From: Arthrobacter sp. NicSoilB8
GTDB taxonomy: Bacteria > Actinomycetota > Actinomycetes > Actinomycetales > Micrococcaceae
Direction: 5' to 3'
Length of the DNA: 64,000 bases
Assembly (NCBI RefSeq): GCF_019977355.1
Contig: NZ_AP024655.1
Span: 2,976,001-3,040,000 of the forward strand
Shown one piece after another: positions 44,034-52,864 of the stretch (its first letter is position 1; each line of letters opens with the position of its first letter). The notes beneath the pieces were generated by a model that was given only the letters and a program-made list of their open reading frames with translations, was not told the DNA's origin and made no database searches. Position numbers and translations under genes: made by a program.

Positions 44034-45050
44034 TCAGATCCACTTGTTGTGCTTGAACGCCAGGAACAGAATCGCACCCATGCCGAGCATGAGCCCCAGC
44101 GCCATCGGATAGCCGAAAATCCAGTCGAGCTCCGGCATAGCCCGGAAGTTCATGCCATAGATCGACGCGATCAACGTCGGGGCGAACAGGATCGCAGCCC
44201 ACGACGAAATCCGCTTGACCTGTTCGTTTTGGGCGAAGCTGGACTCCGTCAGGAGGCGCATTTCGTCGTTTTGCCGCTGGGCCACGAGGGCCGCGTTCAC
44301 GGCCAGCGCATTCTGAAGCAGCGCACGGAAGGCTGACACCCGCTCCCCGAGCCTGAGGGCGTGGTCCAGGACGTCGCGGAAATGGTCCTGCAGCTCAGGG
44401 TCCGGCACGCCGTCCGGGCCGCCGGCCATGAGCGTCTGCAGGATCCCGGACAGGGGGGCCGTCGCGCGCTGGAACGTGATGACCTGGCGGGACAGTTCGT
44501 AAATCCTGCGCGACACCCCGGGATCGGCGGCGAACAGATCATCTTCGATTTCATCTATGTCGTTTTCCAGCCCGGCCGCCACCGGCTCGTACTCATCCAC
44601 CACCTGGTCCAGAATGGCGTACAGCACGGCATCCGGTCCGAGCGCCAGGAACTCCGGCTCGGACTCCATGCGCCGGCGCACTTTGGCCAGATCGGGCGAC
44701 TCGGCCCGGCGGACAGTAACCACGAAGTCCGGGCCGGCAAAAACATGGATCTCGCCAAACTCGACCTTTTCCACATCATCCAAGTACCGGGCGGGCCGCA
44801 GCACCAGGAACAACGTCTCGCCATAGTGCTCCAGCTTCGCCCGCTGGTGGCCGGCGAGCGCATCCTCCACGGCCAGATGGCTCAGGTCGAATTCCTCCGC
44901 CACCGAACGCAGTTCGTCAGGCTCCGGCCGGTAGAGCCCGATCCAGGCCATGCCCTGGCGCTGCCGCAGGAGGAAATACGTCTCCTCGAGGTCTTCCGGA
45001 TCGGCGGTCCGGCGACCGTCCACATAGACGGCGTTGTCAATAATGGTCAC
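44034..45050 (-). CDS. corA: Magnesium/cobalt transport protein CorA
   Basis: Divalent-cation channel subunit of 338 residues. The large soluble N-terminal domain ends in the long stalk helix (MRLLTESSFAQNEQVKRIS), then two membrane helices. The selectivity motif GMN occurs in SIYGMNF, and the short acidic loop MPELDW follows. The C-terminus is basic (KHNKW), as expected for the cytosolic basic sphincter. GTG 45050 has AGGAGG seven bases before it. Confidence 0.96.
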   Translation of the reverse strand: MTIIDNAVYVDGRRTADPEDLEETYFLLRQRQGMAWIGLYRPEPDELRSVAEEFDLSHLAVEDALAGHQRAKLEHYGETLFLVLRPARYLDDVEKVEFGEIHVFAGPDFVVTVRRAESPDLAKVRRRMESEPEFLALGPDAVLYAILDQVVDEYEPVAAGLENDIDEIEDDLFAADPGVSRRIYELSRQVITFQRATAPLSGILQTLMAGGPDGVPDPELQDHFRDVLDHALRLGERVSAFRALLQNALAVNAALVAQRQNDEMRLLTESSFAQNEQVKRISSWAAILFAPTLIASIYGMNFRAMPELDWIFGYPMALGLMLGMGAILFLAFKHNKWI

Positions 45051-45431
45051 GGCCGCGCCTCCTCATCAAGGCTTTCCCTTGGCTGTGACGTTATACCGAG
45101 TCCGGGCCGGTGCCAACAGCCCGGGCCGCCCATAACCCCCGGCGGGTTTGGCCGGCCCAGGCGGCCGCCCGTCGGTATTTCCGAGGACTGCCCAGGCCGT
45201 GCCACGGCGACGGGGCGGCCCTCCTGACCCACGCGCTGTCCGGGCCCACATCCGGGCCCACATCCGCAGCCCCGGCAGGGCCGGATCCGGGCCACATCCG
45301 GGCCCGGACGCGCCCGCGTCCCGCATGTCCCGCATGCCCCGCGAGCCATCAGCACGCTTAGTATTGAGTGGACAGGCAGGCCGCCCGGGAACGCCCGGGT
45401 GCCCTGCCCGCAACCGAAAGGTACGGCCGCC
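45051..45431. other. GC-rich gap with short direct repeats between corA and the lapA-like gene
   Basis: About 380 bases divergent between corA and the LapA-domain gene. From 45240 the unit CCGGGCCCACAT is repeated in tandem (45240-45263), with further CCGGGC(C)CACAT copies to about 45310, followed by GTCCCGCATGTCCCGCATG. No supported gene. The promoters of both neighbours must lie here but I cannot place them with confidence. Confidence 0.5.
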
Positions 45432-45971
45432 ATGACCCAGACACCCCGCAGCTCCGAGCCCGGCAATCCCGAGGACACCATCACCACCCCGAACATGACC
45501 ACCCGGAAGCCGGGGGACGCTGACATCACGCCCGGGTCCGCCGGGCCCGGCTACACTGCCGGGGTGCCAGGCAGCCCCGATCCGGATTCCGGGACTCCCG
45601 TTGCCGGCACTCCGGCTGCCGGCACGACCCCGCCGCAGGTGGAAACTGCCCGCGCAGAAACCCCCAAGCCCGCGCCCGCCCCGGAAACGCGGCAGGTCAC
45701 CCGCGCGGGGATGGTCTGGGCCGCGGTTGCCTGCGCGCTGGTGGTGCTGATCCTGCTCATCGCCTTCATCCTGCAGAACCAGGAATATGTGCTGGTGAAG
45801 TTCTTTGGCCTCCAGGGGTCGGTCCCGCTCGGCATTGCCCTGTTCATCGCAGCGGTCGGCGGCGGTGTGCTGGTCGCGATCGCCGGTGCCGCCCGGATCA
45901 TTCAGCTGCGGCTCGCCGCACACCGTCAGCGCGTCAGCCGACGGACCAGCCCGGGCACGGGCACCCGCTGA
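45432..45971 (+). CDS. LapA-domain (DUF1049) membrane protein
   Basis: A 179-residue protein. The first 95 residues are a disordered Pro/Thr/Gly/Asp-rich cytosolic tail; then two membrane helices (about 99-121 and 135-158) joined by LQNQEYVLVKFFGLQGSVPL, the LapA/YciS-domain signature. A basic C-terminus follows. LapA-like proteins assist envelope assembly in Gram-negatives; the actinobacterial role is unknown. ATG 45432 is preceded by GAAAGG at about ten bases. Confidence 0.85.
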   Translation: MTQTPRSSEPGNPEDTITTPNMTTRKPGDADITPGSAGPGYTAGVPGSPDPDSGTPVAGTPAAGTTPPQVETARAETPKPAPAPETRQVTRAGMVWAAVACALVVLILLIAFILQNQEYVLVKFFGLQGSVPLGIALFIAAVGGGVLVAIAGAARIIQLRLAAHRQRVSRRTSPGTGTR

Positions 45972-45996
45972 CGCCGGCAGGCGCTAGCCTTTTTCC

Positions 45997-46635
45997 ATGA
46001 GTGACGCGGAATCCCGGAGCCAGGCAGCCGTCACCACCGCCGCGGCGGACTGGCCCGACGTCGAGCGTCTTTTCGGCATCCGCGGCGAACCGTCCCGCTG
46101 CTGGTGCCGCTTCTTTGCCGTGACCGGAACCCAGTGGTCCGAGTCCACCCCGGAGCAGCGGAAGGCCCAGCTGCGGGACAAGTTCGACGGCGATGCCCCG
46201 CCTCCGGGGGTCCTGGCCTTCCGGGGAGGGACTCCGGTGGGCTGGTGCGCCGTCGAGCCTCGCGGGTGTTATCCACGGATCCTGCGCTCGAAGGTCCTGG
46301 CGGCGGCCCCCGAGGCGGTCCGGGATCCTGACGCAAACCAGGTGTGGGCCGTCAGTTGTTTCGTCGTCGCCCCCGGCCAGCGCCGAACCGGCGTGGCGCG
46401 GGCGCTGCTCACAGCCGCCGTCGGGCACGCCCTCGCCAACGGGGCAAAGGCTGTGGAGGGCTATCCGGTCGATCCGGCACAGCGGCCCAAGGCGGCCCCG
46501 GCGGACCTCTATCACGGCACCCTGGGGCTCTTCCTCGCCGCGGGATTCGACGTGGTCAGCGCCGCGGTGCCCGGACGCGCCGTCGTCCGCCTGACGGCTT
46601 CCCCGGCCGGCACCGGCACGCCGTCGTCCGCCTGA
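45997..46635 (+). CDS. GNAT family N-acetyltransferase
   Basis: A 212-residue acetyltransferase. The acetyl-CoA loop is VAPGQRRTGVARALL (Q/RxxGxA pattern) after strand VWAVSCFVV; PPGVLAFRGGTPVGWCAVEP is strand 2-3. The segment CWCRFFAVTG near the N-terminus and AVEGYPVD near the end match the small actinobacterial group of such proteins. Acceptor substrate unknown. TAGCCT (45985-45990) ends six bases before ATG 45997, so it is likely leaderless despite lying only 25 bases after the LapA-domain gene. Confidence 0.9.
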   Translation: MSDAESRSQAAVTTAAADWPDVERLFGIRGEPSRCWCRFFAVTGTQWSESTPEQRKAQLRDKFDGDAPPPGVLAFRGGTPVGWCAVEPRGCYPRILRSKVLAAAPEAVRDPDANQVWAVSCFVVAPGQRRTGVARALLTAAVGHALANGAKAVEGYPVDPAQRPKAAPADLYHGTLGLFLAAGFDVVSAAVPGRAVVRLTASPAGTGTPSSA

Positions 46636-46643
46636 CTGGCTGC

Positions 46644-47411
46644 TCAGGGCAGCGTCAGGATGACCGGGCCGTCCTTCGTGATGGCAACGGTGTGCTCGCT
46701 GTGCGCGGCGCGGCGCCCGTTCGCGGTGCGGAGGGTCCACTCGTCGTCATCATGGTAGTAGTCGTCCTTGCGGCCCAGAATCAGCATCGGTTCGATGGCG
46801 ATGACCAGGCCCTCGGTCAGTTTGATGCCGCGGCCCGGCCGGCCGTCGTTGGGCACGTGCGGCTCGGCGTGCATGGTCTTGCCGATCCCGTGGCCACCGT
46901 GGTCGGCGAGCAGCCCGTAGCCGGCCCGGCGTGCTGCCCCGCCGATCGCGTAGGCCAGATCCCCCATCTTGTTCCCGATCCTCGCCGCGTCGATCCCCCG
47001 GGCCAGTGCGGCGTCCGTGGCGTCGATGAGGGCCTGGTCCACCGGGTCCGGGGTTCCCACGATGAAACTGACGGCGGCATCGCCGCACCAGCCGTTCAGG
47101 AACGCGCCGCAGTCCACGCTTAGCAGGTCCCCGTCCTGAAGCCGGTAGTCGTTGGGAATGCCGTGGACGACGGCGTCATTGACGCTTGCGCAGATGACCC
47201 CGGGGAACGGGACGGACGCCCAGCGCGGCCGGTAGTTCAGGAACGCCGGGGTGGCACCGGCGTCGGCGATGGAGGCGGCGGCGACCTCGTCGAGTTCCTT
47301 GAGCGAGACACCAACGGCGGCGGCGTCCCTGACCCGGACCAGCGTGTTGGCGACCACCCGGCCGGCCTCGCGCATGAGTGCGATCTCTTCGGGAGTCTTG
47401 ATCATGGACAT
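46644..47411 (-). CDS. map: Methionine aminopeptidase, type I
   Basis: Removes the initiator Met after deformylation. 255 residues, without an N-terminal zinc/SH3-binding extension. Metal ligands fit the family: Asp in SVDCGAF, Asp in WCGDAAVSF, His in DHGGHGIGKTMHAEPHV, Glu in VIAIEPM, and the final Glu in RAAHSEHTVAI. ATG 47411 has AAGGAA close upstream. Stand-alone copy away from secY/adk, so there may be a second map elsewhere (inference). Works with Def at 52.2 kb. Confidence 0.96.
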   Translation of the reverse strand: MSMIKTPEEIALMREAGRVVANTLVRVRDAAAVGVSLKELDEVAAASIADAGATPAFLNYRPRWASVPFPGVICASVNDAVVHGIPNDYRLQDGDLLSVDCGAFLNGWCGDAAVSFIVGTPDPVDQALIDATDAALARGIDAARIGNKMGDLAYAIGGAARRAGYGLLADHGGHGIGKTMHAEPHVPNDGRPGRGIKLTEGLVIAIEPMLILGRKDDYYHDDDEWTLRTANGRRAAHSEHTVAITKDGPVILTLP

Positions 47412-47488
47412 GGGATTCCTTCCGGCGCGGCGCCACGGGTTGCTGGGTTCAACTCTAAGGCCCGCCCCTGGATGTCTACAGTGGCCTT

Positions 47489-48172
47489 ATGGCCACCACG
47501 GAACTGATCGCAGCGATCCGCGGCCGGCTGCGGGCCGCGGCCGATCCCGGCCGCGCTGCCGGGGCGCAGGCGTACATGAAATCGCAGATGCCGTTCCTGG
47601 GCGTGCGGGTTCCGGAGGTCCGCAGGATCGTCAAGGCCGCAGCCGCCGAGCACCCGCCGGCCGGTCTGGCGGACCTGCAGGACACGGTGCTCGCGCTGTG
47701 GCGGAACGCCGGCTGCCGTGAGGAACGCTACGCCGCGATCGAGCTCACCGGGCTGAAGCTCGCGGCCGGGGAGCTCAGCATGCTGGCCCTGTACGAGGAA
47801 ATCATCCGCACCGGGGCCTGGTGGGACCTCGTGGACGGGGTGGCGCACCGGCTGGGCGCGCTCCTGCAGGCACACCGGGCAGAACTGGTCCCGGTGCTGG
47901 GGAGCTGGAGCAGGGATGATGACTTCTGGATCCGGCGGGCCGCCATTACGGCGCAGCTGGGGGCGAAAACCGCCACGGACACGGCCCTCCTGGCCACGGT
48001 GATCGAGGCCAATCTGGGCGATCCGGAGTTCTTCATCCGCAAGGCGATCGGGTGGGCGCTGCGCCAGTACGCCAGGACCGATCCGGACTGGGTGCGGGCG
48101 TTCGTGCAGCGGCATGGGGAACAGCTGAGCCCGCTCTCCCGCAAGGAAGCGTTGCGGAACCTGCCGGCCTAG
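47489..48172 (+). CDS. DNA alkylation repair protein (AlkD-like)
   Basis: A 227-residue all-helical HEAT-like-repeat protein. It shows KSQMPFLGVRVPEVRRIVKAA at the start, EERYAAIELTGLK, the TGAWWDLVDGVAHRLGAL segment, and SRDDDFWIRRAAITAQL then FFIRKAIGWALRQYARTDP, the key AlkC/AlkD motifs with the Trp/Asp/Arg that surround the alkylated base. TACAGT (47477-47482) ends six bases before ATG 47489, predicting a leaderless mRNA. The stop TAG lies in a CTAG shared with the convergent stop of the next gene. Confidence 0.93.
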   Translation: MATTELIAAIRGRLRAAADPGRAAGAQAYMKSQMPFLGVRVPEVRRIVKAAAAEHPPAGLADLQDTVLALWRNAGCREERYAAIELTGLKLAAGELSMLALYEEIIRTGAWWDLVDGVAHRLGALLQAHRAELVPVLGSWSRDDDFWIRRAAITAQLGAKTATDTALLATVIEANLGDPEFFIRKAIGWALRQYARTDPDWVRAFVQRHGEQLSPLSRKEALRNLPA

Positions 48173-49830
48173 ATGATGGGCCGCGTCGTGACGGGCTCGT
48201 CCGATTTGCTGAACAGCAGCTTGGTCTTCGGATCCAGGAAGATCAGGTACAGGGCAAACAACAGGGCGATGATGGCCGCGGCGTTGCGGGCCAGCGCCAG
48301 GGCCAGTCCCAGGTCCGCGGTCTGCAGGTACGGGAACACATCCAGCTGGTCCGAGATCGCGTAGACCATGAAGAAGGACACGATGAAGTAGAGCGCCTTG
48401 ACCTGCCAGTCGTCGCGGATGCCTGTGACGGCAAACAGCGGAATGAGCCAGACGATGTACCAGGACTGGATCATCGGGGACAGGAGCACGACGGCGGCGA
48501 ACGCCAGGGTGAGCCGGCGCATCAGGCGGTCGTAGTCACCGCGGAAGATCTGCCAGGCGACGATCCCGACGGCGACCAGCTTGCCGGCGTCGAATGCCCA
48601 CTTGGCGAGGCCCCAGCCGTCAAGCCCGAACGCGTTGGAAATCGAGGCGACGATCAGGCCCATCAGGCCGACGGGCGCGTACCAGATCCAGATGCTGCCC
48701 GGGGCGGACAGCCCGTTGATCCAGCCGAAGCCGAAGCCGTTGACCCGGCTCATGAGATACAGCAGGGCGAGGCTGATGCCGGCCGTGAGGCCCCAGAAGA
48801 CGAATTTGCGCGGCCAGCTCGCGTTCTTCCCCGCCCAGAGCAGGCCGATGAACGGCAGGAAGACGATCGTGATGGGCTTGACCGAGATGGACAGCGTGAC
48901 GAGCACGATGCCGAGAATGACCCGGCGCGTGGCGCAGTAATACAGGCCGGCCAGGGCCAGCCCGATCATGAGCGCGTCGTTGTGCACGCTGGCGATGAAG
49001 TTGGTGAGGAACAGCGGGTTGGCCGCCGTCAGCCACAGGGCGCGGTTCGGGTTCACTCCGTGGAGTTCGGCCAGCTTGGGCACGTAGATCACGCACAGGA
49101 CGATGCCCACCAGCGCCGCCAACCGGAAGAGCATGATGCTGCCTTCGGGGTGCACGTTGGTGGCCCAGACCACGAACTGTTCGATCCACAGGAAGAGCTG
49201 GCCGTACGGGACGGGAGCCTCGGTCCACATCTTGTCGGCGCCGAGCTGGAAGTAGTTGGAGAGGGCCGAAATGCCGTTCTCGTAGGGGTTGAAACCCTCC
49301 ACCATGAGCCGGCCCTGGCCGATGTAGGCGTAGACGTCGCGGCTGAACAGCGGCACGGAGAACATCAGCGGCAGGCCCCACGCCACCGTCGCCTGGAGCG
49401 TGGCCTTGCGGGCACCGGCTCCCCAGACGCGGACGCGCTGGCCGAGCCGCAGCCAGGCGCGGACCAGCAGCATGCCGCCAAAGGCCAGCAGCACAATGGA
49501 CAAGGCCACGCCAATGGCCTCAGTGCGCATCCAGATAAACAGCGGGACGCGGCGGAGCTCGGACACCGGGGCGAGCCAACCGACGCCGATGGAACCGATC
49601 GTCATGAACAGCGAACCCAGGAACCCGGCGAGGATCGGAGACCGGGGATTGTCGACGTCGTCTACCCGCGCAGTTCCGGAGACAGCAGTGCCGGACACAG
49701 CGGTGCCGGACAGGGCAGTGCCGGACAGGGCAGGGCCGGACGACGACGCGGGGGACTCAGACTTCCGGGACAAGGACGGGCGGGAGATACCGGCAGCCGT
49801 TTCCCCCGCCGCAGGCACAGGCGCCGTCAT
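48169..49830 (-). CDS. MptB-like polyprenol-phosphomannose-dependent alpha-1,6-mannosyltransferase
   Basis: A GT-C glycosyltransferase of about 553 residues with 12 or so membrane helices. The first periplasmic loop after helix 2-3 has the SRDVYAYIGQGRLMVEGFNPYENG motif with the catalytic Asp, and NDALMIGLALAGLY and SVKPITIVFLPF follow, as in MptB/DUF2029-related enzymes that build the mannan core of lipomannan-type glycolipids. Substrate is inferred from family. The cytosolic N-terminal 60 residues include a five-residue repeat (SGTAL/V). ATG 49830 has no clear binding site and the start is less sure. Its stop overlaps the AlkD stop in CTAG. Confidence 0.88.
   Translation of the reverse strand: MTAPVPAAGETAAGISRPSLSRKSESPASSSGPALSGTALSGTAVSGTAVSGTARVDDVDNPRSPILAGFLGSLFMTIGSIGVGWLAPVSELRRVPLFIWMRTEAIGVALSIVLLAFGGMLLVRAWLRLGQRVRVWGAGARKATLQATVAWGLPLMFSVPLFSRDVYAYIGQGRLMVEGFNPYENGISALSNYFQLGADKMWTEAPVPYGQLFLWIEQFVVWATNVHPEGSIMLFRLAALVGIVLCVIYVPKLAELHGVNPNRALWLTAANPLFLTNFIASVHNDALMIGLALAGLYYCATRRVILGIVLVTLSISVKPITIVFLPFIGLLWAGKNASWPRKFVFWGLTAGISLALLYLMSRVNGFGFGWINGLSAPGSIWIWYAPVGLMGLIVASISNAFGLDGWGLAKWAFDAGKLVAVGIVAWQIFRGDYDRLMRRLTLAFAAVVLLSPMIQSWYIVWLIPLFAVTGIRDDWQVKALYFIVSFFMVYAISDQLDVFPYLQTADLGLALALARNAAAIIALLFALYLIFLDPKTKLLFSKSDEPVTTRPII
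49667..49740. repeat. 15-bp tandem repeat inside the mptB-like gene
   Basis: Four consecutive 15-bp units ending GTGCCGGA or GGGCCGGA (49681-49740), preceded by a partial copy. They encode the SGTA(L/V) repeats in the cytosolic tail. The 15-bp length keeps the frame, so copy number can vary without breaking the gene. Confidence 0.85.
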
Positions 49831-49999
49831 ATCAGAATCGTCCAATCTGTTGTGGGTCAAAATTCCGCCCACAGCCGGCCGAACAATCCGGCCCGGGGCG
49901 CCGCGTTTGCGAAATACGTTCACGAAATAAATCGACGGCCGCGTACCGGAAATCCTAGCACCGGACGGCTCCGTGGCGTCGGAACGGTAGGCTGGGCGG

Positions 50000-50644
50000 G
50001 TGCCTATAACTAACGAACGCATCGTCTGGATCGACTGCGAAATGACCGGCCTGGACACCAAAAACGACGCCCTCATCGAGGTGGCAGCCCTCGTGACGGA
50101 TTCCGAACTCAACATCCTGGGTGACGGCGTCGACGTCGTCATCAAGCCCGACGACGCCGCGCTGGCCCAGATGAACGACTTCGTCCGCGACATGCACACG
50201 CGGTCCGGCCTCCTGGCGGAGCTGCCGAACGGCAAGACGATGGCCGAAGCGCAGGCCGCCGTGCTGGACTACATCAAGAAATGGGTGCCGGACCCCAAGA
50301 AGGCACCGCTCGGCGGCAACTCCGTGGGCACCGACCGCGTGTTCCTGGTCCGGGACATGCCCGACGTCGTGGAGCACCTGCACTACCGGGTCATCGACGT
50401 CAGCACCATCAAGGAGCTCTCCCGCCGCTGGTTTGCCCGGGCGTACTTCCAGTCCCCCGCCAAGCTGGGCGGGCACCGCGCCCTGGGCGACATCAAGGAT
50501 TCGATCGACGAACTCCGCTACTACCGGGAGGCCGTGTTCGTCCCCGCGCCCGGACCGGACAGTGCCACGGCACAGCAAATCGCCAAGCGCGTCATGGGCG
50601 GCGACGCAGCCGAGCCTGCCGAAAACGAGCCTGCCGAAAAGTAA
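50000..50644 (+). CDS. orn: Oligoribonuclease
   Basis: 3'-5' exoribonuclease of 214 residues that clears 2-5-nt RNAs and pGpG. DEDDh active site: Asp12 and Glu14 in WIDCEMTGLD, Asp in NSVGTDRVFL, and His/Asp in GGHRALGDIKDS. The last 25 residues (AEPAENEPAEK) are an acidic tail. GTG 50000 is supported by TAGGCT at 49988-49993, six bases before it, i.e. leaderless initiation. tRNA-His follows 130 bases downstream. Confidence 0.97.
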   Translation: MPITNERIVWIDCEMTGLDTKNDALIEVAALVTDSELNILGDGVDVVIKPDDAALAQMNDFVRDMHTRSGLLAELPNGKTMAEAQAAVLDYIKKWVPDPKKAPLGGNSVGTDRVFLVRDMPDVVEHLHYRVIDVSTIKELSRRWFARAYFQSPAKLGGHRALGDIKDSIDELRYYREAVFVPAPGPDSATAQQIAKRVMGGDAAEPAENEPAEK

Positions 50645-50775
50645 TCTGCGCCACGTTTCGCGGAAATTTTGGTGAAAATCGCAAAAGTGGCAAAAGCACC
50701 CCCGAACAACAGGTAAGCTATTTGTCGTTGCCTTTCCAGTCAGCCGGTTCGCCGGAGGGCCTGATACGGCACATG

Positions 50776-50848
50776 GTGGGCGTAGCTCAGTTGGCAGAGC
50801 GCCTGGTTGTGGTCCAGGAGGTCGCGGGTTCAACCCCCGTCGCTCACC
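50776..50848 (+). tRNA. tRNA-His (anticodon GTG)
   Basis: Acceptor GTGGGCG with CGCTCAC (one G.U), D-arm AGCTCAGTTGGCAGAGC, anticodon arm CCTGG-TTGTGGT-CCAGG, T-arm GCGGGTTCAACCCCCGT. A G at 50775 can serve as the extra G-1 pairing with C73. Followed by a 17-bp terminator. Confidence 0.97.
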
Positions 50849-50882
50849 CTCATGAAGGACGGCAGTGATTGTCCGACCTTTT

Positions 50883-50916
50883 CAAAGGCCGCACCGGATA
50901 TCCGGTGCGGCCTTTG
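50883..50916 (+). terminator. Terminator after tRNA-His
   Basis: 34-base perfect palindrome (50883-50899 with 50900-50916) with TTGTTG after it; the actual loop would be the central bases. Lies between tRNA-His and the acyl-CoA dehydrogenase gene. Confidence 0.92.
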
Positions 50917-51040
50917 TTGTCTGTGCCGTTGTCTTGTCTTTGTCGTTCTCTGCGCAGGATCGCCGGCCTGCGCAGAGCGGCTGTGCAAGATCAGGCGTTC
51001 GGCGCAGTCGTCCCAGGAACTGTCATTGGAAGGAAACGCA

Positions 51041-52195
51041 GTGAAGCGCAAGCTCTTTGAAGAAGACCACGAGATGTTCCGCGAGATGGCCGCGGAGTTC
51101 AACGCGCGCGCGGTGGCCCCCCACTACGCCCAGTGGGACGAAGACCACATGATGTCGCGTGAGCTGTGGTCTGCGGCCGGTGAACAGGGCCTGCTGGGCC
51201 TGGCCGTGCCGGAGGAGTTCGGCGGCATGGGCATGAGCGATTACCGTTTCCGCGCGGTGCTCGACGAAGAATTCGCCAAAAGCAACCACCTCGCCGTCGG
51301 TCTGGCGTTCCACCTGCATGATGACATGGTCCTCCCCCACCTGCTGGCCTACGCTTCCGATGACCTCAAGGCCCGCTGGCTGCCGGCCATGGTCTCCGGC
51401 GAAAAGGTCACCTCGATCGCCTGGACCGAACCCGGCGCCGGTTCCGACCTGCGCGGCATCCGCACCAAGGCAGTGCGCGACGGCGACGACTGGCTGATCA
51501 GCGGCCAGAAGACGTTCATCGGCAATGGCATCTCCGGCGACGCCTCCCTGGTCCTGGCCCGCACCGACGGCGGCACCGGACGCGGAAACCACGACTCGTT
51601 CTCCCTCTTCATGGTTCAGAAGGGCGAGGGCTACAACACCGGCAAACAGCTGGACAAGATGGGCCTGAAGGCCTCGGACACGGCGGAACTGTTCTTCGAC
51701 AACGTCCGCGTCCCGCATGCCGACCTGGTGGGCGAGGAGGGCAAGGGGCTGCAGTACGCGGCCGAACAGCTCCCCCAGGGCCGCCTGGCGATCGCGGTGG
51801 CCAGCTCCGCCGTCGTGCGCGCCGTCTACGAGGCGACCGTCAGCTACACGAAGGACCGCAACGCGTTCGGCGAACGGATCATCGACTTCCAGAACAGCCG
51901 CTTCGAACTCGCCGACATCCTCACCGAGGTCGAGGTCACCGAAACCTACGTCGACCAGGCCATCCTGGCCTTCAACGCCGGGGAGCTCGACGCCGCCGGC
52001 GCGGCCCGCGCCAAACTGTGGGCCTCCGAGCGCGCCAAGTCCGTCACGGACCGCTGCCTGCAGCTGCACGGCGGCTACGGCTACATCCTGGAATACCCGG
52101 TGGCCCAGGCCTATCTCGCCGCCCGGCTGCTGACGATCTTCGGCGGCACCAACGAAATCATGCGTGACGTCGTCGGCCGCACCATCGCCGGCTGA
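51041..52195 (+). CDS. Acyl-CoA dehydrogenase
   Basis: FAD-dependent beta-oxidation-type enzyme, 384 residues. Motifs: WTEPGAGSDLRGI (FAD/substrate), GQKTFIGNGISGDASLVLART, KMGLKASDTAELFFDNVRVP, and the C-terminal LHGGYGYILEYPVAQAYLAARLL and FGGTNEIM. The FGGT form means the MCAD catalytic Glu position is Gly; as in long-chain and isovaleryl-CoA enzymes the base is more likely the Glu in AVYEATVSY (inference). Substrate unknown. GTG 51041 has GGAAGGA seven bases upstream. def follows 39 bases after the stop. Confidence 0.93.
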   Translation: MKRKLFEEDHEMFREMAAEFNARAVAPHYAQWDEDHMMSRELWSAAGEQGLLGLAVPEEFGGMGMSDYRFRAVLDEEFAKSNHLAVGLAFHLHDDMVLPHLLAYASDDLKARWLPAMVSGEKVTSIAWTEPGAGSDLRGIRTKAVRDGDDWLISGQKTFIGNGISGDASLVLARTDGGTGRGNHDSFSLFMVQKGEGYNTGKQLDKMGLKASDTAELFFDNVRVPHADLVGEEGKGLQYAAEQLPQGRLAIAVASSAVVRAVYEATVSYTKDRNAFGERIIDFQNSRFELADILTEVEVTETYVDQAILAFNAGELDAAGAARAKLWASERAKSVTDRCLQLHGGYGYILEYPVAQAYLAARLLTIFGGTNEIMRDVVGRTIAG

Positions 52196-52234
52196 CCCGC
52201 CCCTCTCCGACAGCACCCGAGGAACCTTCCTGAC

Positions 52235-52807
52235 ATGACCGTCCTGCCCATCACAATCTGGGGCGAGCCCGTGCTCCACCGCCGGGCCGCGGAAGTCGAA
52301 GTCTTCGACGACGGGCTCCGCACCCTGATTGCCGACATGTTCGAGACCAACGACGCCGCCAACGGCGTCGGGCTCGCCGCCCCCCAGGTGGGGGTTGGCA
52401 AGCGTCTCTTCGTGTACAAGTACGACAACGACGACGGCGCCCCGCCCACCGGCGTCGTGGTCAACCCTGTGCTGACCCTTTCCAAGGTGTCCGGCGCACT
52501 GCCGGACCCCGACGATGAAGAGGAAGGCTGCCTGTCCTTCCCGGGCGGCCAGTACCCGCTCAAGCGGGCCGAATGGGCCAGGGTCCAGGGCTTCGACGGC
52601 GACGGGAAGCCGGTGGAATTCGAGGCGACCGGCTGGTTTGCCCGGGTGATCCAGCACGAGTACGACCACCTCGACGGCAAGCTCTACGTGGACCGGCTCA
52701 TCGACCGCTATGCGCGCAAGGCCATGAAACAGGCCAAACGGAGCGGCTGGGGCGTTCCCGGCCTGACCTGGATGCCGGGCGTGGACCCGGACCCGTTCGG
52801 CCACTGA
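52235..52807 (+). CDS. def: Peptide deformylase
   Basis: Metalloenzyme that removes the N-formyl group from nascent chains; 190 residues. The three family motifs are intact: NGVGLAAPQVG, EEGCLSFPG (metal Cys) and QHEYDHLDG (HExxH). ATG 52235 has GAGGAA about ten bases upstream. Same strand as the acyl-CoA dehydrogenase gene, which may be co-transcribed by proximity, without a functional link. Confidence 0.97.
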   Translation: MTVLPITIWGEPVLHRRAAEVEVFDDGLRTLIADMFETNDAANGVGLAAPQVGVGKRLFVYKYDNDDGAPPTGVVVNPVLTLSKVSGALPDPDDEEEGCLSFPGGQYPLKRAEWARVQGFDGDGKPVEFEATGWFARVIQHEYDHLDGKLYVDRLIDRYARKAMKQAKRSGWGVPGLTWMPGVDPDPFGH

Positions 52808-52864
52808 CCCGACCAGACAACAGTGAAGGCGGCGGGAGGCAGGGCGTGGATGTGCTCCAGGGTG

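Noticed and set aside
48052..50013. A 653-codon plus-strand open frame over the MptB-like gene
   Set aside because: Low-complexity, charged translation antisense to clear membrane helices.
28223..50848. tRNA genes as possible integration sites for a mobile island
   Set aside because: No integrase, no duplicated tRNA 3' ends and no compositional change next to any of the four tRNAs.
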